Source of the DNA: Isotricha intestinalis
Lineage: Eukaryota > Ciliophora > Litostomatea > Vestibuliferida > Isotrichidae
NCBI GenBank assembly: GCA_023807065.1
Contig: JAJJLU010001037.1
Span: forward strand, 1 to 11,321
Direction: 5' to 3'
Length of the DNA: 11,321 nt
Shown: piece by piece, positions 1 to 7,500 of the stretch
How the letters are laid out: each line of letters opens with the position of its first letter
How positions within the stretch are numbered: the stretch's first letter is position 1
The notes under the pieces: model-generated
What the model was told of the DNA's origin: nothing
The model's database searches: none
What the model saw: the letters and a program-made list of their open reading frames with translations, nothing else
Translations under genes and position numbers: made by a program

Positions 1-21
1 AATCCCCAATCCCCAATCCCC
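1..21. repeat. Telomere, three copies of AATCCCC
   Basis: The first 21 bases are exactly three tandem AATCCCC units, after which the sequence changes abruptly to unique AT-rich DNA. Read towards the end on the other strand the unit is GGGGATT, a G-rich telomeric strand pointing outward as a left chromosome end should. The unit is seven bases, one longer than the CCCCAA hexamer of Tetrahymena. The array is short, either because the assembly trimmed it or because the natural array is short. C-runs are almost absent from the other non-coding DNA here, so chance is very unlikely. Confidence 0.9.
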
Positions 22-187
22 ACTCTATCGTATTTGAAATTTTTAATTATTCAACTAAATTCAATTTATTTTTAAAAAATTATCAATAAAAAATTAATAT
101 TAACTTTCATAATTTATTATAATTTTCTATAAACAATGATTAAACAATAAAAAATATAAGTTATATAATTTATTTTATTATATAAAA
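22..187. other. Subtelomeric spacer and 5' flank of the first gene
   Basis: This is a unique, nearly pure A/T spacer between the telomere and the first start codon. It must hold the whole promoter and 5' untranslated region of the dynein light chain gene, so these lie within 166 bases. No subtelomeric repeat family is visible. Such minimal chromosome ends are typical of ciliate macronuclear chromosomes and unlike most other eukaryotic subtelomeres. Confidence 0.6.
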
Positions 188-517
188 ATGTCAAAAGATC
201 TCAAATTTGAAGATATAAAAGAAGAGGTAAGAGGATTAGCAGAAGATATATTAAAAAGTCATTTAGACGGAGAATATGTAGAATCAGATCAAAAACAAAA
301 ATTGAGTGAAACATTAAATGAAATAAATCAAAAATTACATCAAACATATCCAGGATATAAATTTATTGTTAGTGGAACTTCATTTAAAAAAGGTCAAAGT
401 GGATTAAATTATGCTTCTTCTTGTTTTTGGAATCCAAATGCTGATGGAAGTGTTATGGTAAGATATGAAAATGAATTCCAAAATGCTTTCGTCACTGTTG
501 CTGGTGTTACTGATTAA
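188..517 (+). CDS. DYNLT1: Tctex-type dynein light chain
   Basis: This 109-residue protein matches the Tctex1/DYNLT family in length and sequence. Members dimerise and bind dynein intermediate chains in cytoplasmic and axonemal dynein complexes, linking cargo or stabilising the motor in cilia. The N-terminal half (about residues 8-52) is predicted helical. The C-terminal half carries the family signature: YKFIVSGT (57-64), a Gly-rich turn, then NYASSCFWNPNADGSV (74-89) and VRYENE (91-96), which correspond to the TASSCFWD...DGS...VRWEN block of animal Tctex1, followed by the final beta strand ending at 109. The start codon has an A-rich context and the stop is TAA. There is no intron. It is the telomere-proximal gene, reading inward. 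The family call is firm. Whether it serves cytoplasmic or ciliary dynein cannot be told from sequence. Confidence 0.93.
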   Translation: MSKDLKFEDIKEEVRGLAEDILKSHLDGEYVESDQKQKLSETLNEINQKLHQTYPGYKFIVSGTSFKKGQSGLNYASSCFWNPNADGSVMVRYENEFQNAFVTVAGVTD

Positions 518-794
518 ATATTTCTTCTAATAATTTTTTATTTTTATTATTTAAAAACAATTGAACCTAATTTTAAATATGTAAACTTTTAGAAAATATA
601 ATTTTTTGTGTTTTTTATTATTTTTTTTACAAATTTTTTATATGTTAAATTATCAAAAAATAATATTCTATAAATTAAAAGGTTTAAATTAAAAAAAATT
701 ATAATATTTTCACTAAATCTCTTTGCAGGAAAAAACCTAAAAAAAATAAATAAAATATTTTATGATAATAAAATTTAAAACAATAAAGAAATAA

Positions 795-2420
795 ATGTCT
801 ATCCTAAAAACCATAATAAACATAATAGATTTATATGGTTTATCAGTCCCTCTTCGTTATCAACAAAAATCAAAATTTAACACAATAATAGGAGCATCAT
901 TATCTTTAATAACAATAATATCAATATTTACAGTATTAATGATATTTATAGTAGATATATTTAATCACAAAGATTTTAAAATAATACAAAACTCAGAACA
1001 AATATATGGAAAAAAACAAGTAGACTTTTCAAAAGTTCCAATATTAATTGGTTTTATAAATGACAGTGGTCGTCCGGTAAAAATAGATCCAACATATTTA
1101 AAAATAACATTAGATAGAAATGATCATTATCCAGAAATTAATTCTGAAGGAATAATGACTTTAAGAAGAGAATCAACTCCAATTAAATTAGAATATTGTG
1201 ATTTAAATAGACATTTTGATAATGATAGTGAAGTAATAAACATGATTAAATATTATGAATATGATAAATATTTATGTCCTGTTCCAGGTCAAAATTTAAC
1301 TATTGCTGGAAGATTCGGTGATTCTATTCATGGTTATGATATGCTTGAAATTCATTTAATTAAATGTGAAAATAATAATCAAATTCATTTATGTGCTACT
1401 GAAGAAGAAATGGAAATGTTTTATAAAAATTCTTATATGTCTATTATATATTTAAGTGAAGCTGTTGATCATTATGATGTTTATCATCCTATTAGAAAAA
1501 GTTTTCGTTCTGAAGTTTTTTTGGTTGTTTCAAATAGTGTTAAAAGATATTATTATTATTTCTCTCCTGGAACTTATACTTCTGATACTGGATATATTTT
1601 TGAAAATGAAGAAGTTTTTAATTATTCTGAATATCAAACTACTGTTATTGATTTTGTTGATGAAGAAGATCAAAGTTTTTATTCTGGAGAAACTTTAGTG
1701 GAAGTTTCTTTTTCTTGTATGGATAGATATGTTCATTATGAAAGAATTTATAGCAAAATTCAAGATTGTTTTGGTAATATTGGCGGATGGATTAGAATTA
1801 TTTTAATTGTTGGTCAATTTGTTTCTGATTATTTTTCAGAGAAAATTTTCCTTTTGGAAATTATTAATACTATATTTTTTGATGATAATAATGAAAAAAA
1901 TAGAAATTTAAAGACAAGTAGAAATAAATTTAATAATAATTATAATACTACATCTGCAGGTGAAAATTCTAAAAGTAAAATTGGTTTTGATCATTTAATT
2001 ACTAAAAGTTTGTTTAATATTAATAAAACTCAATATTTTTATAATATCAATACAAATTCTAACTCCAATCATAATTTAGAGAATATTAATAAAAATAAGG
2101 ATATAAATAATAATAATTCAAATAATATAAATAATAATTTAAATTTAATCAACAATAAAAAATTTGAGTTTTCATGTATTGATTATTTTAAACCTTTTTT
2201 TATTTTAAATAAGGGCGGAAAATTTAAAACTATAAGTTTTTATAAAAATTTTATATACACTGATATAAGTATTGAAGTACTTATTCCATTAGTTGAAAGA
2301 ATAACAAAAATGAAGTTAGAGAAAGAAAACACAAAAGATGGAAACCAAAACTTTATTTCAAAAATGAGTTCATCTGTAGTAATAAATAATTATATGAAAA
2401 GAAGTTCATTAAAAGAATAA
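795..2420 (+). CDS. Two-span membrane protein with cysteine-containing ectodomain (ciliate-type, function unknown)
   Basis: This is a 541-residue predicted integral membrane protein. A short N-terminal part (1-30, with DLYGLSVPLRYQQKSKF) precedes membrane span 1 (about 31-53). A loop of about 270 residues follows, carrying six cysteines (135, 161, 191, 200, 308, 325). A second hydrophobic span (about 328-346, starting NIGGWIRIILIVG) is followed by a C-terminal tail. The tail includes an Asn-rich low-complexity stretch (about 379-455) and a better-ordered end. The plan of short N-terminus, span, disulphide-type ectodomain, span and long tail resembles P2X or ERGIC/Erv46-like proteins, but I see no signature residues of either. 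From memory, large families of similarly built uncharacterised membrane proteins occur in ciliates, starting with a D-x-x-G-x-x-V/P-x-L-x-Y type motif before span 1. The topology is inferred and the molecular role is unknown. There is no intron, and the stop is TAA. Confidence 0.82.
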   Translation: MSILKTIINIIDLYGLSVPLRYQQKSKFNTIIGASLSLITIISIFTVLMIFIVDIFNHKDFKIIQNSEQIYGKKQVDFSKVPILIGFINDSGRPVKIDPTYLKITLDRNDHYPEINSEGIMTLRRESTPIKLEYCDLNRHFDNDSEVINMIKYYEYDKYLCPVPGQNLTIAGRFGDSIHGYDMLEIHLIKCENNNQIHLCATEEEMEMFYKNSYMSIIYLSEAVDHYDVYHPIRKSFRSEVFLVVSNSVKRYYYYFSPGTYTSDTGYIFENEEVFNYSEYQTTVIDFVDEEDQSFYSGETLVEVSFSCMDRYVHYERIYSKIQDCFGNIGGWIRIILIVGQFVSDYFSEKIFLLEIINTIFFDDNNEKNRNLKTSRNKFNNNYNTTSAGENSKSKIGFDHLITKSLFNINKTQYFYNINTNSNSNHNLENINKNKDINNNNSNNINNNLNLINNKKFEFSCIDYFKPFFILNKGGKFKTISFYKNFIYTDISIEVLIPLVERITKMKLEKENTKDGNQNFISKMSSSVVINNYMKRSSLKE

Positions 2421-2740
2421 CTAATTATAATTATGTAAAATATTATTTCAAAAATTAAAAATCACATATTATATATTTATATATTAATGAAGGTATATAA
2501 TAAATCAATTGGAAATCAATATTTCAATTTTTAACATAAGAGAATATTTTGGAAATTTAATAATTTGGGAAAAAATTTGAAAAAAATTAAATAAATAAAA
2601 TATAATAAATGGAATAATAATTTAAAAATTAAAAAAATAATATTAAATTCTTTTGCCCAAATAAAAATAATTTATAATATTTAAAAAGATTGAATTTCAA
2701 CAATCAATGAATCAAAAGATATGAATAAAGAATAGAATTA
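2421..2740. other. AT-rich intergenic DNA
   Basis: This is the 3' flank of the two-span membrane protein gene. It consists of A/T runs with scattered stops in all frames. It should contain the polyadenylation region of the upstream gene, but AATAAA-like strings are too common here to choose one. No RNA gene, repeat or reading frame can be supported. Confidence 0.5.
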
Positions 2741-3882
2741 ATGCTTCAAACAATAATGTTAGATGAAGAAGAAAATCAAAATAAAATGTATTTTAATCAA
2801 AAAAATTGAAGAATTTAAAGAAGAAAATAAAGAAAATGAAATACATTTGAAATTCTAGCAAAATAAAAATATATTTAGTTCACTCAAACGATATTTTAAA
2901 TTCTTATCAAAATTCAATTAAATTTTTAAAAATTTTTCTGTAATTGAACAGAATTATCAATTTACTTTCATTAAATGTTGGTGAAAAATGATTAATGAAA
3001 AGTGAAATATTTTTAAATTATTTATTCAGGAAATTATATAGAAAAAAAAGCATTGGATTATTAATCAAAAAACGTTTTGGAATTATGTGATTTAAACTTG
3101 ATCTAAAGGTAGTTGAATAATGATTTTGATAAATTTTGTTGAGAGGAATTTATAGATTCTTGGAAAGAAAAAAATTATTAATAAATGGAAAAATATTATC
3201 TCCTTGAATATTGGATATAATATAAATAATTGTAGTATTCTCATTAAGAGTAAGAATGATAACATTCAAACAATATATATTCTATAATTCTAAAATTTTA
3301 ACAATTTTACTCATTAAGAAAATTGATTAAATGATTATATGTGATTTCTAATTTAATAACAAAATATTACTAAATATAGTATTTGATATCTATAAATAAA
3401 TGTATTATTTAATATTGTTAAACATTAAAGTTTCTATATAACTGTTTGATTTTTTAATATAAATAGTTTCGTAAATAATGATTCTTTTTTAAATATTTTT
3501 TTAAAATAAAATTATAAAAGTAAAATTATGGAAGATAATTCTTTATGATTGAAAGGAATATTTTGAATATAATGTTTTAAGTGTTAATGGAAGAAAATTT
3601 CTTTTTTCAAAAAAATTTATTTTTAGTTAAATATATGTTTAAATATATAAATAATTGAAAAAAAATTTTTGTTTGATTATTGATTGATAATTATCAAATG
3701 ATAGATATTCAATATAGATTTTTAATTTAATATGTTGATTAATTCAATTTTTTTGACTATATTTTTATGCTTATTCAATGTGATTTACTAAAGAATTTTT
3801 TCCTATTTTATTAAATAATTCTCATTATTCCTTAATTTATTTAACTCTATCCATAGCTAATAATGTCTGATTTGTTGAATAA
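2741..3882 (+). pseudogene. Possible decayed protein-coding gene
   Basis: There is no intact gene in the 1.5 kb between 2421 and 3957, but the + strand holds a chain of coding-like segments broken by stops and frame changes. From ATG 2741 an acidic segment (MLDEEENQNKMYFNQ) runs to a TGA at 2807. One frame over, across a run of A, it continues as KIEEFKEENKENEIHLKF to a TAG at 2856. Two further 60-base open stretches in that frame are separated by TAA 2919 and end at TGA 2982. A third frame over about 3032-3178 is Glu/Asp/Lys-rich and broken by TAA, TAG and TGA. In another frame 3553-3627 is open, and 3718-3879 of the same frame is hydrophobic and interrupted only by four TGA codons before TAA 3880. 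Frame changes at poly-A runs are typical of decay. I recognise no family, and AT-rich DNA can mimic this, so confidence is low. It could also be two separate relics. Confidence 0.3.
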
Positions 3883-3957
3883 TTATTATTTTTTTAAAAT
3901 TCAATTTAATAATTATAATATTTATTTTAAATATTATTTCTTAATATTTCAAATTTT

Positions 3958-4512
3958 TTAACTTTCATTATTTTTTAAATCATTTTTTCTATTAATAATA
4001 ACTTCTCTCATTCTTTGAACTTCTTTACTTCCTTTATATTCAGAATCTTTCATTGCTATTTGTTCAGTAACAGCTTCCCATGAATTTAACTTTCCTTCTT
4101 TTAATAATTTTTTATTATTTAAAAATTCTTCTTCTTTTTTTTTATTTTCTTTTTTTTTTAAATCAATAGTTTCTGCTCTTTCATTCATAAAATCATTTAA
4201 ATATTTAACTGCTTTTTCTCTTAATTCTTCTTTTTTTTTTAATTCATAATTTATTTTTTCTTCAATTTTTTTTCTTCTTTCATTTGCTTCTTCTTGTCTT
4301 TGATTTATTCTTTTTTGTTCTTCTTCATCAATTTCATTATTCATATTATACATATTCATAAAGTTATTTTGAGCATTATTTATTTCTGGCATTGAATCAA
4401 TATTTATATTATTGTTTAAATCACTTTGTTGAAATTCTTCTTCTTCTTTATTTTCTGATTCAGGAATATTATCATTTTTATTTTCTGGATTTGTATTAAA
4501 ATCAAAATCCAT
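3958..4512 (-). CDS. CLC1: Clathrin light chain
   Basis: This 184-residue, highly charged protein fits clathrin light chain in length and layout. The light chain binds the proximal leg of clathrin heavy chain and regulates coat assembly on vesicles from plasma membrane and trans-Golgi. An acidic, Asn-rich N-terminus (1-60, with EEEE at 23-26) is followed by a long coiled-coil segment rich in Lys, Glu and Arg (about 61-138), where heavy chain is bound. The conserved C-terminus comes last: NSWEAVTEQI (143-152) matches the WERVARL region of animal light chains. SKEVQRMREVIINRK (162-176) matches their SKDVSRMRSVLISLK ending, the most diagnostic block. Trp145 and the RMR motif are retained. The gene has no intron, ends in TAA, and diverges from the + strand gene at 4777 with 264 bases between the two starts. 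The identification rests mainly on the C-terminal block plus architecture. Confidence 0.85.
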   Translation of the reverse strand: MDFDFNTNPENKNDNIPESENKEEEEFQQSDLNNNINIDSMPEINNAQNNFMNMYNMNNEIDEEEQKRINQRQEEANERRKKIEEKINYELKKKEELREKAVKYLNDFMNERAETIDLKKKENKKKEEEFLNNKKLLKEGKLNSWEAVTEQIAMKDSEYKGSKEVQRMREVIINRKNDLKNNES

Positions 4513-4776
4513 TATTTAAATAAAATATATTATTTTTTTATTATTCTTTTTTTAATTATTTTATCACGTAAATTATTCAATATTTAAAAAATTAAAAGTC
4601 TTTATTTTATTTTATATTGTTTTAACTTGAATACTTACTTAAATACAATTTTATTCTTAAAATTCAAGAGGACAATGATATAAAATATTAATTTTCAATT
4701 AAATTTTATTATTTTTCATAATAAAAAAAAGGTAGTTCCTTAAACTTATTTTATTTACTTTTTTTTTAAATAAATT
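4513..4776. promoter_or_regulatory. Shared divergent promoter region
   Basis: The clathrin light chain gene (-) and the DHHC-like gene (+) start back to back, so these 264 AT-rich bases must hold both promoters and both 5' untranslated regions. A small less AT-rich patch lies near 4663-4676 (ATTCAAGAGGACAA) and another at 4730-4740 (AGGTAGTTCCT). No recognised promoter element can be named. Confidence 0.45.
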
Positions 4777-5553
4777 ATGAGAGATACAAAAAATTTCGAT
4801 GAACAATCAATTTCAATGAATAAAATATTAGAAGAAAGTAAATTAAGTATGATAAGAGAAATTCCATTAAATATAATTGATAAATCATTATTTAAACATA
4901 ATAACAAATCTTTATGTCAATCATTATCTACTCAAACATCATATATTAATACTGTTTCTATTTCAATAAAAGAAAATAATAAAGTTAATAGCATTTTAAA
5001 TAAAAAGAATTCAAAAATTGGAAATACAAATAATTTATTTTTTGCTAATAAATATCTTATAATTTCAATAGGTCCTGATTTTTATTATTCATTATTTTTT
5101 TTATTTATCATGACTTCTATTTATTTTTTATTTTTATTTTTTTTATGTGAAAAAGGAGGAGTTGTCTTAAATTTTTTATTTAAAATCAATTTTTTTATAT
5201 ATTTAATATCACATTTTTTTTCAATAATAATCAATCCAGGAATTCCTTCTTTTAATTATAATGAAAAAAATTTAGAAATAATGAAGAAAATAAAAGATAT
5301 AAATAATAATATGCATTTTCATATTTGTAAAAGTTGTGGTTTAATGATTAAAGCAAAAGACAGAGTTCATCATTGTTCTAAATGTAATATATGCTATTTA
5401 CAGCATAAATTTCATTCTAAATTAATAGGTCATTGTGTTGCAAAAAATAATCTAATTTTTTATTATTGTTGTGAAATTACAATATGGTTTTTTTTATTAG
5501 TTAGTATATCAATTGTATTTGTTAATATTTTAAAATTGATGTTTAAAATGTAA
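4777..5553 (+). CDS. DHHC-family zinc-finger membrane protein, catalytic motif lost (probable pseudoenzyme)
   Basis: This 258-residue protein has the front half of a DHHC protein acyltransferase (palmitoyltransferase). A polar N-terminus of about 90 residues precedes two membrane spans (about 102-123 and 130-151), NPGIP (153-157) in place of the usual DPG motif, a Cys-rich domain and one more span (about 226-250). The zinc-binding frame is largely kept: C184-x2-C187, RVHHC (196-200), C203, C206, H213, C220, then KNN and F228, the equivalent of the conserved N and F that follow the finger. The Asp-His-His-Cys site itself reads KFHS (211-214). Asp, the catalytic His and the acyl-accepting Cys are all replaced, and only the zinc-ligand His remains. 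The spacing C187 to HC is about two residues longer than usual. The protein ends right after span 3, so span 4 and the TTxE/PaCCT region are missing, and neither the following frames nor a short intron would add them. It may be a non-catalytic scaffold or a gene starting to decay. Autoacylation by the canonical mechanism is not expected. Confidence 0.78.
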   Translation: MRDTKNFDEQSISMNKILEESKLSMIREIPLNIIDKSLFKHNNKSLCQSLSTQTSYINTVSISIKENNKVNSILNKKNSKIGNTNNLFFANKYLIISIGPDFYYSLFFLFIMTSIYFLFLFFLCEKGGVVLNFLFKINFFIYLISHFFSIIINPGIPSFNYNEKNLEIMKKIKDINNNMHFHICKSCGLMIKAKDRVHHCSKCNICYLQHKFHSKLIGHCVAKNNLIFYYCCEITIWFFLLVSISIVFVNILKLMFKM

Positions 5554-6234
5554 AATTCATACTCATATTAATATAAATATATAAATGTTTTATTTATTTA
5601 TGCTTATTTATATCAAGAATAATTAATTTAAATAATGATAAAAAATTTTATATTAAAATATATATAAATGAATAATAATATCTTTTCTATACTCTTTATT
5701 AATTCAATGACCTTCAAATTTAATTTGTTTGATAATTCATTTTAATTTTAAAGAACTAATAATGTTTTCTAAATTTTAATGTTATATTATTTTTAATGAT
5801 TAATCTTCATTTATTACATATATTATTTTAAATTCCTGAAAACTCATTTTTTTATATAATTAATTCTTTTTCATTAATGAAAATGAATTATACCTAAAGA
5901 TAAAAACAAAAAACAATTTATTTTATTCTTTAAAAAAATTGATTTTTAAATAATGAAGGATTACATATCAATAAAATAAGAAAGTGGATATATATTATAT
6001 TGGTATAATAAATAATCAGTTTTTTATATGTAAGTACATTGAATCGAAGATTAAACAAAAATTTTTACAAAGAAAATATCTTTGACTGAGATAGATATTA
6101 ATTTAATTGTATATTCTAAAAAAAATTTAAATTACTCTTCCAAATATAAACAAATTATTTAATATTTTTTTCTTAATAAATTCTTAAATTTCAGAATTTA
6201 AACTAAAATTTAAATTTTAATCAATAAAAATCTA
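5554..6234. other. AT-rich intergenic DNA between two + strand genes
   Basis: These 681 bases have stops in every frame and no convincing coding segment, tRNA or repeat array. A perfect 14-base palindrome (TTTCATTAATGAAA) lies at 5869-5882. A pyrimidine-rich stretch ending in TTTCAG at 6189-6194, about 40 bases before the next start codon, looks like a 3' splice site and could end a 5' untranslated intron. No matching donor can be chosen with confidence. Confidence 0.45.
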
Positions 6235-7500
6235 ATGGGAAAAAAGAAATTAGAAAAAATATCAAATTCAGAAGAAGATGAATCTCTTCTTGAAGAAGAA
6301 GATCCAGAAATGATGATGGAAAAAGATAGAGAAGATGATTATTTGTTAAATGGAGAAGATGATGAAAAATTTAAAAAAATCGAGAATCAAACATCAACAA
6401 CGGGAAAAATAATGTTAAGAGCAGCAAAAAAAATAATAACACCAGTTTTAGATCCTAATTTTAATATAGATGAAAATTACTTTTATCAAGAATTAACAAA
6501 TAATGAATGGGATGAAATAAAAAATTTCATTTTATCAAAAGAAACTTTAAAAGAAATAGATATAGAAAATTTCTTTTCTTCATATCCTAAAATATTTAAA
6601 GGTTCAGATAATATAAATAAATTATATTCATTAATAAACAAATTAAATGAAACAAATCCAAATTACAAACAATTAATAAATTTCTATATTAAAAATTACT
6701 TAAAGCCAAAACCTTCAATTTGTGAATGTTATTTTTTTCCTAACCCAGAAAATGAAATAAAAGTAGTGAATATGTTAAGAACATGTAAAAAAACATTAGA
6801 TATAGCAATATTTACATTTACAAGAGATTCATTATGTAATGCTGTTAAAGAAGCATTTGATAGGAAAATAAAAGTAAGAATAATAGCAGATGATGTTTGT
6901 TCAAATATGTGGGGTTCTGATATAAGAGTTTTAGCAGCTTATGGAATTGAAATTAAAACAGATGATTCTATTAAATATCATATGCATCATAAATTTGCTG
7001 TATTAGATGAAAGTGTTGTTATTACTGGAAGTTTTAATTGGACTGCTCAAGCTATTAAATATAATCAAGAAAATGTTTTCTTTTATGAAAATAAAACTAT
7101 TGCTCAACAATATACTGAAGAATTTAATAAACTTTGGAATTCTTTTCATGTTGTTGTTGATAAAAATGAAGCTATTAAATTTTTGGAAGAAGAAGAAGAA
7201 AAAAAAAAAATTGAAAGAGAAAAAAGAGAAAAGGAAAAAAAGAAAAAAGAAGATATTAAAAACAAAGAAAAAAAAAAGAAAGAAAAGGAAAAAGAAAAAG
7301 TGAAGAAAGAAAAAGAAAAAAAAAAAAAAGAAGAAATGAAAAAGAAGGAAAAGGAAAAAAAAGAAAAAGAGAAAATTAAAAAACAAAAAGAAAAAGAAAA
7401 AGCAAAAGAAAAAAGAGAAAAGCAAAAATTAAAAAGAGATAAGCAAAAAAAACAAAGTCCCAAAACTAAAAAACAAACAAAAATAAAAAAAAATAAATAA
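6235..7500 (+). CDS. Single-HKD phospholipase D/nuclease superfamily protein with Lys/Glu-rich tail
   Basis: This 421-residue protein has three parts. The N-terminus (1-60) is acidic. A helical region of unknown type (about 80-157) follows. The PLD-like catalytic module (about 161-305) is third, with one HKD motif, H251-x-K253-x4-D258, in YHMHHKFAVLD, then GSFNWT (265-270) and NQEN (278-281). Strand and turn elements ahead of it (LDIAIFTF 188-195, IKVRIIADD 212-220) match the fold. One motif per chain means two chains must pair to form the active site, as in bacterial Nuc and in animal PLD6/Zucchini, which cleave phosphodiester bonds in nucleic acid or cardiolipin. PLD6 has an N-terminal mitochondrial membrane anchor; none is visible here, so a soluble protein is more likely. 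Residues from about 316 to the end are almost only K and E (KEKE type), apparently flexible and strongly positive near the end, possibly nucleic-acid or partner binding. Substrate is unknown. The stop is TAA. Confidence 0.85.
   Translation: MGKKKLEKISNSEEDESLLEEEDPEMMMEKDREDDYLLNGEDDEKFKKIENQTSTTGKIMLRAAKKIITPVLDPNFNIDENYFYQELTNNEWDEIKNFILSKETLKEIDIENFFSSYPKIFKGSDNINKLYSLINKLNETNPNYKQLINFYIKNYLKPKPSICECYFFPNPENEIKVVNMLRTCKKTLDIAIFTFTRDSLCNAVKEAFDRKIKVRIIADDVCSNMWGSDIRVLAAYGIEIKTDDSIKYHMHHKFAVLDESVVITGSFNWTAQAIKYNQENVFFYENKTIAQQYTEEFNKLWNSFHVVVDKNEAIKFLEEEEEKKKIEREKREKEKKKKEDIKNKEKKKKEKEKEKVKKEKEKKKKEEMKKKEKEKKEKEKIKKQKEKEKAKEKREKQKLKRDKQKKQSPKTKKQTKIKKNK
7186..7500 (+). repeat. Purine-only low-complexity tract coding the KEKE tail
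   Basis: The last 315 bases of the phospholipase-like gene are nearly all A and G on the + strand (AAA, GAA, AAG codons in irregular order). The order is not a fixed-period tandem repeat, so this is low-complexity coding sequence. Replication slippage is likely to make its length variable. It also creates long spurious reading frames, rich in Phe on the opposite strand, that should not be annotated as genes. Confidence 0.8.

Noticed and set aside
1456..1698. 80-codon reading frame inside the two-span membrane protein gene
   Set aside because: It is an out-of-frame reading of an AT-rich gene, almost only Leu, Ile, Phe and Lys, with no family resemblance. The frame of the host gene is clearly the coding one.
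2421..3957. Reading this gap as one intact gene under a code where TAA/TAG are Gln and TGA is Trp
   Set aside because: With all three stops read as sense, any sequence is open, so it proves nothing. The neighbouring genes use TAA as stop and TGG for Trp, and frame shifts would still be needed.
188..5553. Dynein light chain, clathrin light chain and DHHC-like genes as a functional trafficking cluster
   Set aside because: They lie on different strands with separate promoters and unrelated genes between them. Eukaryotic neighbours rarely form pathways, so coincidence is the simpler reading.
5869..5882. Perfect palindrome TTTCATTAATGAAA
   Set aside because: Short palindromes made mostly of A and T are expected in DNA of this composition, and it has no position or copy number that suggests function.
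7003..7463. Several overlapping frames in the phospholipase-like gene (two on the opposite strand rich in Phe, one on the same strand rich in Leu and Lys)
   Set aside because: They mirror the HKD region and the purine-only tail in other frames. The HKD protein is the recognisable product.
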